A stretch of DNA of 64,000 nucleotides, taken from the NCBI GenBank assembly GCA_029168955.1, contig JAPDOI010000194.1, forward strand, positions 744,001 through 808,000, given 5' to 3'. Of the stretch, positions 1 through 10,900 are shown piece after piece. Position numbers and translations under genes: made by a program. The first letter of the stretch is position 1. Each line of letters begins with the position of its first letter. A model generated the notes under the pieces. It saw only the letters and a program-made list of their open reading frames with translations. It did no database searches and was not told where the DNA came from. The DNA is from Aplectana chamaeleonis (taxonomy: Eukaryota > Nematoda > Chromadorea > Rhabditida > Cosmocercidae).

Positions 1-1077
1 ATGTCGTCGGCGTACTCCAGGTCGACAAGGGAGCGTCCTGATGGTGTTAGGATCACATCCGCAGAAAACTGTTCTGCAACTCTACGCATGATGTCATCAA
101 CGGCGAAGTTGAAAAGAAAAGGTCCTGCAACGGCTCCTTGTTACTCCTGTTTTCACCTCAAAAGCTGACGTAAATCCGACAGGTGTACGAACTGCTGCTG
201 TTGTACCTTTGTTCATGTCCTCGATTAAGCGAACATACTTTTCCGGGACTCCATCTGCTCGCAGAGCATTGAGCAATCGATCACGATGAGGAAAGTCGAA
301 CGCGGCTTCAAAGTCCAAAAAAGCAAGCTTTAATGGCTTCGAATACCGCTTCCACGATTCAATTACTCTTCTAAAGACGAACAATTGGTCGATGGTCGAT
401 CTTCCAGGTCGAAAACCGGCTTGCTCATCTCTGGTCGTTCGTTCACTATGTTTGATAAGTCGCTCGAGAATGGTACGTTCTGAAATCTTGTACATGACAC
501 GTAGTAGAGATTCCTCTGTAGTTCTTAGGATCCGTGACGGATAGCTTCTTGTGAAGAGGTACAATGATCGCATGTCTCCACGAATCGGGTATCCTTTCGC
601 TTATCCATATAGCACGGATGGTGTTGGTCATTTCACGAATCCCAGACGAAGGAAGAGCTTTCAGCATTACAGCAGTGATGCTGTCATCTCCACCTGCCTT
701 TTCATTCTTCATTTTCCGGACACAATCCAAAACTTCGGACTCAGTCGGCGGTTCCTCACTGATGGCGCTGGACGATTCAGTAGTGAACTGAAGTAATCCT
801 TCCATATTGGCAGCGTCGCATCACCAACTGCAACTCCATTGTTAGTGTTCAAGACAGGAGAACATCTCTTAATCTTACCGCTATACTGTCGCAGCAACGT
901 GTAGGCTTTCCTCGGATTCTTCTCCTCCCAAGCCTTCTCGAACTCCTTAGCTCTACACGTCCACTCTCGTTCGCGGTCACTTTGAAGCTGCCGACGCCAC
1001 TTCCTCCTCAGACGCTTCTCCTCCACGAAGTTTCCTGCAGTTCGGAGAGCACATACTCTGTTCGGGCTAGCTGACAT
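1..1077 (-). mobile_element. LINE reverse transcriptase remnant, frameshifted, cut by window edge
   Basis: Read from 1077 down to 1 on the minus strand, three successive frames give one non-LTR reverse transcriptase. A basic pre-RT segment (about 1077-709) is followed by KMKNEKAGGDD and PKNYRGIS (about 805-620), then DEQAGFRPGRST and LAFLDFEAAFD (about 573-97), and the end of the palm with LEYADD at about 30-5. These are the RT blocks of non-LTR retrotransposons; the last contains the catalytic YADD. The frame changes twice, so it is not one functional ORF. The 3-prime half and any more distal domains lie outside the window. I cannot assign the clade (CR1/Jockey/R4/RTE group) with confidence. 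Confidence 0.8.
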
Positions 1078-1400
1078 TAACCACGAAAATTGAAGCTCTA
1101 AAAATGCTTATCTTCAAAGTTATGGCCATCTGAAAACTGTTATGTCATAGAATGTTAATGCGACCGTCAAGCAGCATGGAAAACAATTATGATACGATCT
1201 CCACATGCCCGAAAACTTTAAAAATGGCGATCACCAAGTCTATCTATAAATGCAAAAAAAACGATTCTAGCGCGAAAATCAAAATCCTTTTTACAGTATA
1301 TCTAAGCTCGTTTTTCTTCACAATTGGAGGTTTCTGGGGCTTTTCCAACATTTTCGTTGACTAAGGAGACCAAAATGAACAAAAACATAAAGAAATCATA
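1063..1400. repeat. Dispersed repeat, copy 1 (partner at 59633-59990)
   Basis: Starting at TTCGGGCTAGCTGACAT, this stretch aligns by eye in direct orientation with 59633-59990 (TTCGGGCTAGGTGACAT). Shared blocks include AGTTATGGCCA, GCGACCGTCAA/GCAACCGTCAA and GTCTATCTATAAATGCA/GTCTCCAAATGCA, with indels between them. It abuts the 5-prime end of the LINE remnant. Nature unknown; possibly an old untranslated part of a transposon. Confidence 0.45.
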
Positions 1401-1783
1401 TGTGGTTTTCCGCGCGTAAGATGCCTGCCAGCTCGACATGTTGGCCTATGTATTAGTTTTAATAGCAATACTCACACTGCTTCTGATTGTTTTGCTCCAA
1501 TTCCTCAAATTTGCCTCACCTCTTGCAAAGAAAGCTCAACATGTCTCTATTCTGCGTGCACTGACTTTGGATATTCGTTTTCTTTTCCAGTCAGTGGCAG
1601 TAAGTTAACTCTAACCGATCTCCAAGTTCATGCTCCGGTACACAGTGATATCACTCATCTTTAAGCAGTACAAACATAACTTTTTCAACCAGTTAAAACA
1701 AACAGACACTCGAGTATCAGTTTCGCCGACTTTTAGTCGCTTCGAGTGTTTGGGGGAAGGATGATCAGCGGATGTAACAGATA

Positions 1784-1795
1784 GACTTTCTTCAG
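1784..1795 (+). promoter_or_regulatory. Possible spliced-leader trans-splice acceptor
   Basis: The sequence gactttcttcag ends one base before the proposed start codon at 1797. A pyrimidine-rich TTTCTTCAG immediately upstream of an initiator ATG, with no matching donor in view, is what nematode SL1 trans-splice sites look like. This supports 1797 as the true start. It could instead be a cis acceptor for an upstream non-coding exon. Confidence 0.4.
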
Positions 1796-1796
1796 A

Positions 1797-1905
1797 ATGC
1801 TGCTGGCGGTGGCTCTATTACTCACCGGGATAAGTGTCCTACGAGCAGAAGTGCCAACAGGAGTGAAGCTTCACAAGCTGCCACTCGACCGGAAAAGAAC
1901 TCCAG
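1797..1905 (+). CDS. PALP gene exon 1: start codon and signal peptide
   Basis: The ATG at 1797 opens a hydrophobic leader (MLLAVALLLTGISVLRA) typical of a signal peptide, with likely cleavage after LRA. A short basic stretch follows, ending at CCAG|GTGAAC. The exon leaves one extra base (G), which pairs with AG at 15775 to make the GAG codon starting EEDEW. Linking it to exon 2 across 13.9 kb rests on phase, the signal peptide and the absence of a better partner, so this is the least certain exon. It could belong to another secreted-protein gene whose remaining exons have been lost. Confidence 0.6.
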
Positions 1906-4900
1906 GTGAACTATGTACATGTGCTTCTATTTTTTAGGACTGCTTAGGACTGGGCGTACCCCTAATAGAGGAGTACTTCAACTAGAGAATGTGTTTCCAC
2001 TTTTAGCCTTGTTTTTTATCAATCCTGTTGTGGGAACCTTATTAACAAAACTATGATTTTCGCAACCAACAACCATGAAAAGTCAGCTCAATTTCGATTG
2101 AGTCATCGCGTGCACAGTCGCTGATAGTATCGTCCCTAAAAAAGCCGTAGCACTGTTATAGAATCTAAACTTTCATTCCTTATCTTATCTAGAAGTGTAC
2201 TACTATTAATGGAGGTGTAATGTCAACCACTGGTTGAGAGGTAGCCTCGCGCTCTATCAAAAGCTCTATCAAAAAAGTCGTGCGATTGTTTCTGATAAAA
2301 CACCATGGTAGAATTCGAGAAACAACCGCTCCTCTCCCAAGATAGCGTGATAGTAGGTCTAACGCAGCTTTCTGAAGATCCTTACATATATCCTTACATA
2401 TAATAATCGGCGTGGTGGTGTGTCTGACCGAGTGTCTGGCACGTATGACCGACGTCTGTCTGACCGGGTTTCAAATTTTCCGCAATTTTCAACCCCATCA
2501 CTCAGAGCACGTTATTGTTCCACAGTACACCGAGGAGGTGGCGGAATATGAGTGGGACTTAGGAGGAGCGCGCACATTATTATGATCGTGGTGGGACCAC
2601 CCTGGCTGTTGCATATTGAGTCTTTTAAACTTTAATCGTTACTGATCGTGGTGGGACCATCCTAGACGTTGCATATTGGGTCCTTTGATCTTTGTTGGTC
2701 ACGGATCAGGGTGGGATCATCGTAGCCGTTGAATCGACGCGCACAACATGTGCGGGGCCCAGAGACAACGCAGAAGTACTTTATGGGAGTGGGCGGGGCT
2801 TTGGGTCCATCGCGTAAAACGACACTGAAAGTGCGCGGGACTTCGGAATCGGCGCGTACAACATGTGCGGGGCTCAGATCCTTATCCTTACATATAACAA
2901 TCGGCGTGGTGGTGTGTTTGACCGGTGTCCGACCTACGGATGTCTGTCTGTCCGGTGTGTGTCGTTTGAATTTCCCGCACTTTTGACTCCATCAGTCAGA
3001 GCGCGTTATTGTTCCAACAATACATGACGAATGTCGCGGAAGATGAGTTGGGTTTAGAAGGAGGGCGCACAGCATTGTGATCGTTTCGGGACCACCCTAG
3101 CTGTTGCGTATCAAGTTCTTTGAGTTTCCTTCGCTAAAATCGAGGTGGGACCACACTAGCTTTAAAGTGACCCCTAGAATGTGCATGGAGCTCGGGGACC
3201 ACCACGAGGTACTTTATGAAGGTGGGCTTCGGGTTTACCGCAAGGTTCGCGCTATTAGTATTGGAATGGGCGTCGGTCTAACCTGTTTTAGCAAAAGCGA
3301 ACGGGAATCCAGCAAACACTTGTCCTTATCCTCATCCTCATACAGTATAATGGGCGTGATGGTGTGTTTAAACACAGAAGCTGTTGCATATGGAGTTTTT
3401 AGCTTTCCATTGAAGTGGGTCGTATTAGAGGGTATTGAGATGAGTATCCTAAACTTTATAAATCCACCTACGTGTCACATAGCGGTGCACAGTCCTATCT
3501 CTATCCTCGCAGAATATGTTTCGCCATGATGTGTGTCTGAGCAGCTATCTGTACGTATGCACGCATGCACGGGTGAATAAATGGCACTCAAAAATTCCAG
3601 AATTTTCGTCATAAAGTAGAGCACGATAATGTTCTGCCAATTTGGAGAACGTCGTAGAAAACGAGTAGAGGTGCAGAAGGAGCACGCACAGTGTCGTGGA
3701 AAGTGAGTAAGTGGTCTATGAACAGCGCGCAAGGTGAATAGGGGTCCACAAAGTGCGCGCAGTGTCGTTGGTAGGGAGAAGGGTACAAGAGGAGCGCGTC
3801 TAGCGTCGTGGAAGTAAATAGGGTTTCAGGAGGCGAGCACAGAAATCTTGGGAGACCATTAGGGGACTATGAAAGCGCGCACAACGGATTTCATAGTGAA
3901 TGGAGGTTTATGAGAAACGCGCACAGGTTTAGGAAGAGCGCGCATTGTCGTGAGAAACGATTTGAGGTTGAAGAGGAACGAGCCCAAACTTGAAGAGAGA
4001 GCTATTGTTTAGGAGGTGCCTAACCAGGGTCACGGAAGGTTAGTGGGATCTCAGGAGGTTCGCGCTGTGTCGCTGGAGGTAGTAGGGTTATGGGAGGAGT
4101 GCGCTCGACGAATTTGATGGTGGATAGTTTTATGGAGCGCCCGGACGGGTTAAGGTATAGCGCGCTCACTGTCGTGAGGTGACCGCAAGTAGGAGAAGAG
4201 CGTGAATGAAAAGTCTAGAAAGTGAGTAGTGGCTTGAAGGAGCACCCATAGCGTTTTGGATAGCGAGTGGGGTTTTAGGAAGAGCGCTGGCAGAGTCGTC
4301 GGAAGTGATGAGAGATTGAAGAGGAGCGGGCAAAACGTCGTCAAAGATGAGTAGTGGTAGAACCCGAAACGTGTAACAGATCCGGAGTAGGGATTTAGCA
4401 GGAGTGCGTACTATGTTATGGAAAAGAGGTTTTGGTTTTGAGCTCGCACAGTGTAGTGATTGGGGGGGGGGGCGTACAGTAGGAGCTCGCACAGTGGTAC
4501 AGTTTTTTTGTAGAGCAAACGGTGATTCATGGAAAGCCCGCACAATGCGCTGTATTGTGAACAGAGTTTGGGAACAGCGCGCAGTGTCTTGGGAAGTAAG
4601 CAGGGTTCGGATAGGAGCTCACAACGTCTAGGACAGTGATTACGCAATGGAGACGGTGCGCACACCACTGTGGGAGGTATAAGAGAGCTCATAAGGAGCG
4701 CGCACAGCACCGGAGAAAAGAACTAGACTTTTTAGGGATGTGCGGACACTATTGTTGAAGAGGTATACAGGTTCAAGGGGAGCGCGCTTAACGTTTGGAA
4801 TTGGTTAGATTTTGAGGTGGTGTACGCACACCATTGTAGAACGTTCACAGAGGTTTAAGAGGAGCGCACACTATCGTGGAAGGTGTATAGGTTTCAAAAG

Positions 4901-7900
4901 GAAGGCGCACAAAATCGACGAAAATGATTGTGGTTCAAAGGGGTGTGCGCATACCATTAGAAAAGGTGTGTAGGGGTTTAGGAGGAGCCCGCACGACGTC
5001 AGGAAGAGCGTTTTGAGCTTGGAAGGAAACGCACATCCTAATTTTTGAAGGTGTATAGGAGTTGAGGATGAGCGAATGGTTGAGGAAAGTTACTTGAGTT
5101 TGAAGAGGTGTGCGTACTTCACTCCGGAAGGTGTATCCCTTCCTTAAATATAATAATCGGCCTGGTGGTGTGTTTGACCGCGTGTCTGGCATGTATGACA
5201 GACGTCTGTTTGACCGGGTTTCAAATTTCCCGAAATTTTCAACCCCATCACTTGCGTTATTATTTCAGTAAACCGAGAAAATGGCAGGAGGTGAGTGGGA
5301 TTAAGGAGCGAGCACAGCATTGCGATCGTGGCGGGACCACCGTAGCTGTTGCGTAATGATTATTTCAAATTTTCTTAATTAATGATCGTGGTGGGACCAC
5401 CGTAACTGTTGCATATTGAGTCCTTTAAACTTTCACCGTTATGGATCATGGTGGAACCACGCTGCCTGTTGCATATTGCATTCTTTAAGCTTCTCCGTTA
5501 CGATTCTTGGTGTGACCATCGTAGCTGTTGCATATTTGCTCCTTTAAACTTTCAACGTTGTGGATCGTGGTGGGACCACCTTCCTGTTGAATATTGAATT
5601 CTTTTAGCTTATCTGTTACGAATCTTGGTGAGACCACCGTAGCTGTTGCGTATCGGGTTCTTTAAACTTTCGCCGTTATGAATGGATCGTGGTTGGAACA
5701 TCACAGCTGTAGCATTTTGCGTTCTTCAAGCTTCATCGTTATGAATCGCTTTGAGACTATCGTAGATGATGAGTATCGGGCTCTTCAAGCTCTTTTCGTT
5801 TCGGACGGTGGTGGGACCGCCATGACTTTTGCGTATTGAGTGCTATAAACTTTCTCTATTTTGGATCGGGTTGGGATCACCCTAAATGTTGCCCAATGAG
5901 TCCTTCCCACCTATTGTTTGACGGAGTCACACGAATGATACACATAGTTAATGGAGATCAGGGTAAAAAGCTGTTGTGTGAATCCCCATTAGATGCGGGG
6001 GGATCCTTAAAATGTTAGCCTAGAACCGAAACTCTGGGGAGGTGTCCGTAAATAGTTTCGCTCATCAGTGGGAGGGGATCATAGCTTTGCTGAGGTCTCA
6101 CAGGACGGTATGCTTAAGTTTGATGGAGGAAGGCCGGAAGAAGTCAGCCCATCATCTGGTCAAGTCAACGAATGCAACACATACTTAGTACAGGGAAGCC
6201 GTAGGGAGCCAGTCTACCGTTTGGCGAAGCCAAATGAATGCTACACATAGTTAGTCGGGATAGGCTTGAAGAAGTCAGCTCATCTTAGGCCAAGTCAAGG
6301 AATGCTACACATAGTTGATGGAGGGAGACTGGGAGAAGCCAGCCCATCTTTGGCCAAGTCAACGAATGCTACATATGCTTAGTAAAGGGAGGCCGGAGGA
6401 AGCCAGTCTACCGTTTGGCGAAGACAAATGAATGCTACTCATAGTTGATGGAGGGAGGCCGGGAAAAGCCAGCTTATCGTTGTCCAAGGCGAATGAATGC
6501 TACACATAGGTAATGGAAGCAGACCGAGTGAAGCCAGCCCATAGCTAGGCGAAGCCAAACCAGAGCTACACATGCTTAGTAAGGGGAGACCGGTGGAAGC
6601 CGGTCCACTGTTTGGCGGAGCTAAATAATATGTTACACACAGCTGATGGAGGGAGGCACGGAGAAGCCGGTCTACCGTTTGGCGAAGTCAAAGGAATTCT
6701 TAACATGCTTAATAATGGGAGGCCGAAAGAAAGCGGAGGAGTTCGGCGGAGTCGTGAAAGCTAATCTTCAAAGCCGAGATGTTTTAAATAAAAACATTCT
6801 TATCATAGTGTTTACTAGCAGTATCGTTTTCCATTAACAGATTCGTTACTTTTTTGTTAGATCTGAACGGGCTTTCAGGAAGTGGGACGGCGAAGCCGGC
6901 CACCGAACCGGCGAAGCCGGTTCGCCAGCGGCGCTGGGCGGCGTCAGCCGCCTGGCTCAGCTGGTAATATATGAACCATATTCAAAAAGAAGGTGCTCTT
7001 TGAATTTTTGACCCCTTGTTTAGACAGCATCACTGTCCATCGTGGTTTTGGTGGTTCTTATTTCAATTCTTTTATACACAGCATCTTTTACTATGTATTT
7101 AAAGGCACTGTTCGCGATAAACTTCATCCTCGAATTTTCCATGACAAACGCTTCTCGTGGCTCTCAGAAGCAGAACAGCGTCGAAAAAACGGGACAAAGA
7201 GCCACCTAGAAGCCGCAAAACGGCTTAGAAAAGTGGGAAAACCCCGCCATTGTGGGCAAGTCCCGCCTCTTCCCGCCCCTCGACATGAACAAAGGAACAC
7301 TCGAAATCAAGAATTGAGCGTTGGTTTCCGATCAAAAGCCCGTTCTTCCCTTCATTCTCAGCTTCTTTCTTTACTCAGGTCAGCTCGCATATATTGGCTG
7401 CAAAAGACGGAAGTTACAAGCCTCGAACAACTCGTCCACCATTTTCCCCAGCTCAATTATTGAGGGACCATAACTCCATTCCCAGAAGGTCTTGTACGAT
7501 TCCAGAAGCATCATTGGAATCAGAATGGGACCGGTTTCAAGATAGGCAAAAAAAACAGAAAAGCGATTTTTATCGCGAACAGTGCCTTCAAGTTCAAACG
7601 GATACACTGACATAACACTAAACTAATTCACAGATGATAAACTTAGCCTGACATAATATATAACTAACATTCCCTTGGTTTGCCGTCCTGAGCGGTCGCT
7701 GTACTTCGTTCTCTCCCCATCGATCACCGCCGACAGCAACTTCCTGGGATTTTCGACTAATTTATCCCTTCCTCCACTTCCATTTCTGACAAGGTTGATC
7801 CCTGCTCTGACTACTCTTCCTCACTAGACTACTCCAGCTTCGTAGCCGTCTGTATTTTCTTCAATTTCGATGTTCTGACTGCGCCGGGCCCTAGTGACGG

Positions 7901-10900
7901 GGGTTCAAATCATCATTTCTCCAATCGTCACTATTAACGGTATAGAATTCGATATTGTCGATTGTTACTTTGATCGTGCTCAGTTATGATGTCGCCGTCT
8001 CGCTCTTCATCCCTTCCAGCGAAGCGCACCAGAGTTGATGTCCCGTCTCCACGATCATCGTGTTCAGTCTATGATCGATTACGCAATATGGAAGGAGACA
8101 TGCCCGAGTACATGAAGATAGTGGTGGAAATCTTGCTGGAGAACCGCAAGGAGATGGCAGAGGCAAATCGAAAATTTGGCGAGGTTCTTGAGGACAATCG
8201 GAGATTGAGGGAGGAAAATTTGAAATTAATTGAAAAAATTGATTCTCTTCGTTTATCTAGTTCCGTGAACTCTGTTCCCAAGTCTGATGTTGTTGATGTA
8301 GCTCCTCGTTCTGTTGAAGATCCTGATATGGCGCGCTCTATTGTCATTGCCGGTGTGCCGGAAAGTAATTCACCCAATTCATTCGGAAAGAGTAGGTCAT
8401 GATGTTTGCAATGTCAACAATATTTTAGCCTATCTTGATGTCGAATGTTTCTCTACCGCTGTCTATAGGATGGGCCGTCCATCTCCCTCTAAGCCGCGTC
8501 TCTTGAAAGTTGTTTTGCCAATCAGTAGGTTCCAGAAGATCGCTGTAAGCCGTGCTCCACGCCTCAGATCCTACTGTCAGAGGAGGGTTTTCCTGCGGGA
8601 ATCCCTTCCGAAGGAAGAGCGGGATCGGAGACGAGAGGCACGTTTATCGAATGTCAACCGTCAGAACATTCCTTTTTCACCGCACGATTCTGCTATTATC
8701 TCTGAACCTCAAATGAATCCAACTCAGTCTCAGGGAAACGATTATGCTCTCTAAGGCTATCTGGTGAACCTCTCAAGTGTCTACTTTCGAACACACGATC
8801 TTTAGTTAAAAACGCGGATGCATTTGTGCTGTCTCTTATTCGGGGAAATTATGATCTGGCGTTCATAACTGAGTCGTGGTTGACCCCAATTAATGATGTG
8901 CCACCTTTATTGGGAATTGCGAGCGATCAATACTCTTCTGTGCGATGTGACAGGATGCATAAAAAGGGCGGCGGGGTTGTACTCTGTTATAAATCTCATT
9001 TAACAGTGCATACGGTGTTTCAGGAGGCGGTCAGAGATTCTTACGAACTACTCATAAACGATGTTTTTACACACAACTCTTCGATTAGATTCATGCTTAT
9101 ATATCGCGCCCCAAATTGTAGTGCTTCCTTCTCATGTCAGTTAAGAAAAGCTATTAGCGATCACTGTTCTTGCAGTAGTAGCAGTGTTGTGCTTGGTGAT
9201 TTTAATTTGGCCGATTTATGCTGGTACGAGGATTTGGCATCGTCAGAAATATCGCACTGTTCCCAGGAATTCATTGATTTATTTTCTTCCCACTGCCTGA
9301 AACAGCTCGTGAAAAAGCCAACGCGGAACAACTCCTTTTTGGATTTAATTTTATGCAATTCCCCAGATTTGGTGAACGACGTCTCGGTCTGTCCACCCCT
9401 GGAAACTAGCGACCACGCTTGTGTTGAATTCACTCTGAATAGGAGTGTGGTGAAACCGGAAATTTTTCATAGAAGAGATTTCAGTGCTGCAGACTTCAAC
9501 TCTATCGAGAATTACTTGTCAAGTGTTGACTGGCTTGGATCTTTCGCTACAGTTTCTACAGTTAACGATATGTATGAAATGTTCCTCAGTATACTTCACC
9601 ATACAATTGATGAGTTTGTGCCCTTACGCACCGTCACTGGTAGACAATCAAAGCTCCCTGAGTATCTTATCAGAATGATACGTAGGCGCGACAGGATATG
9701 GGATGAGGCTGTCAAAATGGACTGTGACACACAGTGGGAAAAGTACAAGTCGTACAATGTCCGAGTAAATAAGGCGATGTACAAGCATAATTCCTACGTT
9801 GAGAAGAAGTCAGTAGAGTGCACAGAGATGTCTAGACTTTTTTCACTAATTAGTTCTCGTATCAAGAAACGCGGTCAAATGCCTTGTCTGTTAGATGGCG
9901 AGGGGACTTTGGTTCGCAGAGACGTAGATAAAGCGGACATTCTTGCTTTGCACTTTCAAAAATCGTTCAACTTTGCTCAGGATTGTGACGCGGAAGCTTC
10001 CGACACATCTCAACCTATGTTCCCAGTGATGCCTCACGGTTTATGGTTCTATAAAGAAAAAATTATCGAGTTGCTTTCGAAATGGCCAAAGTCTTTCACA
10101 GTAACTCCTGACTTTATTCCGCTTCATTTTATCAAGAAAGTGTGCTTTCTGATTGCATATCCTTTAGAGTTCATCTTCAATCTTTCCTATATGAGAGCAG
10201 AGGTGCCAGATCGGTGGAGGCATTCTTTCATCACCCCAGTACCCAAAAGCTCCTTACAGTCTTCCACAGAACTATCGCCCGATCAGTATAACTTCGATAT
10301 TCGCTAGACTTTTGAGAAAATTGTTAAAGAGTACCTTGTAAATCACATTGAGGAGAACAATATTATCCCCTGTTCGCAGCATGGGTTTTGGAAAGGAAGA
10401 TCGACGGAAACAGCTTTATTGGAATCTTTGAATGATTGGACACAAGCTGTTGACATTAGTAAACAAGTTCACGTTATATATTTTGATTTCGCTAAAGCAT
10501 CTGATAAAGTACCGCATGATAAGTTATTACATAGGTTAAAATCTGTAGGAATTCACCTAGGGTTGTTAAATGGATGCAAAGTTTTCTGACGAATCGCACA
10601 TATCAGGTCAGGGTGAGGAAAGATTACTCAGAAATCTACCCAGTATTCAGTGGCGTCCCACAAGGTGGTGTCCTATCTCCATTGCTGTTTCTGCTTTACA
10701 CTTTTGAACTCCCCTTCCATCATCTCTTCGTTTAACGTGAAGTGTCTGATGTATGCTGACGATGTCAAAATCTACAAAGTAATCGGTAACACTGAAGACA
10801 AGGAAGCTCTACAATGCGCAATAGATGAGGTTCAGCGATGGTCTATCAATAAGAATTTACCGCTTTCTCCTGAAAAAACGCATGTTCTTGCTATCGGGTC

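Larger units (their letters stand above)
2391..6965 (+). mobile_element. Helitron-like minisatellite block (candidate)
   Basis: The block opens with TCCTTACATATAATAATCGG followed by GT-rich GGCGTGGTGGTGTGTCTGACC, resembling Helitron 5-prime ends. It closes at 6937-6965 with a GC hairpin and CTGGT, the CTRRT-type Helitron 3-prime end. In between are only minisatellites; no Rep/helicase ORF is seen, so it would be non-autonomous. The base after CTGGT is A where host T is expected, and the 5-prime motif recurs at about 2879 and 5140. It may therefore be several nested copies or not a Helitron. Lies in intron 1 of the PALP gene. Confidence 0.35.

Noticed and set aside
3808..5192. Several 60-125 codon frames on both strands in the GAGCGCGCACA region
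   Set aside because: Shadow frames of degenerate minisatellites; no motif, leader or codon regularity.
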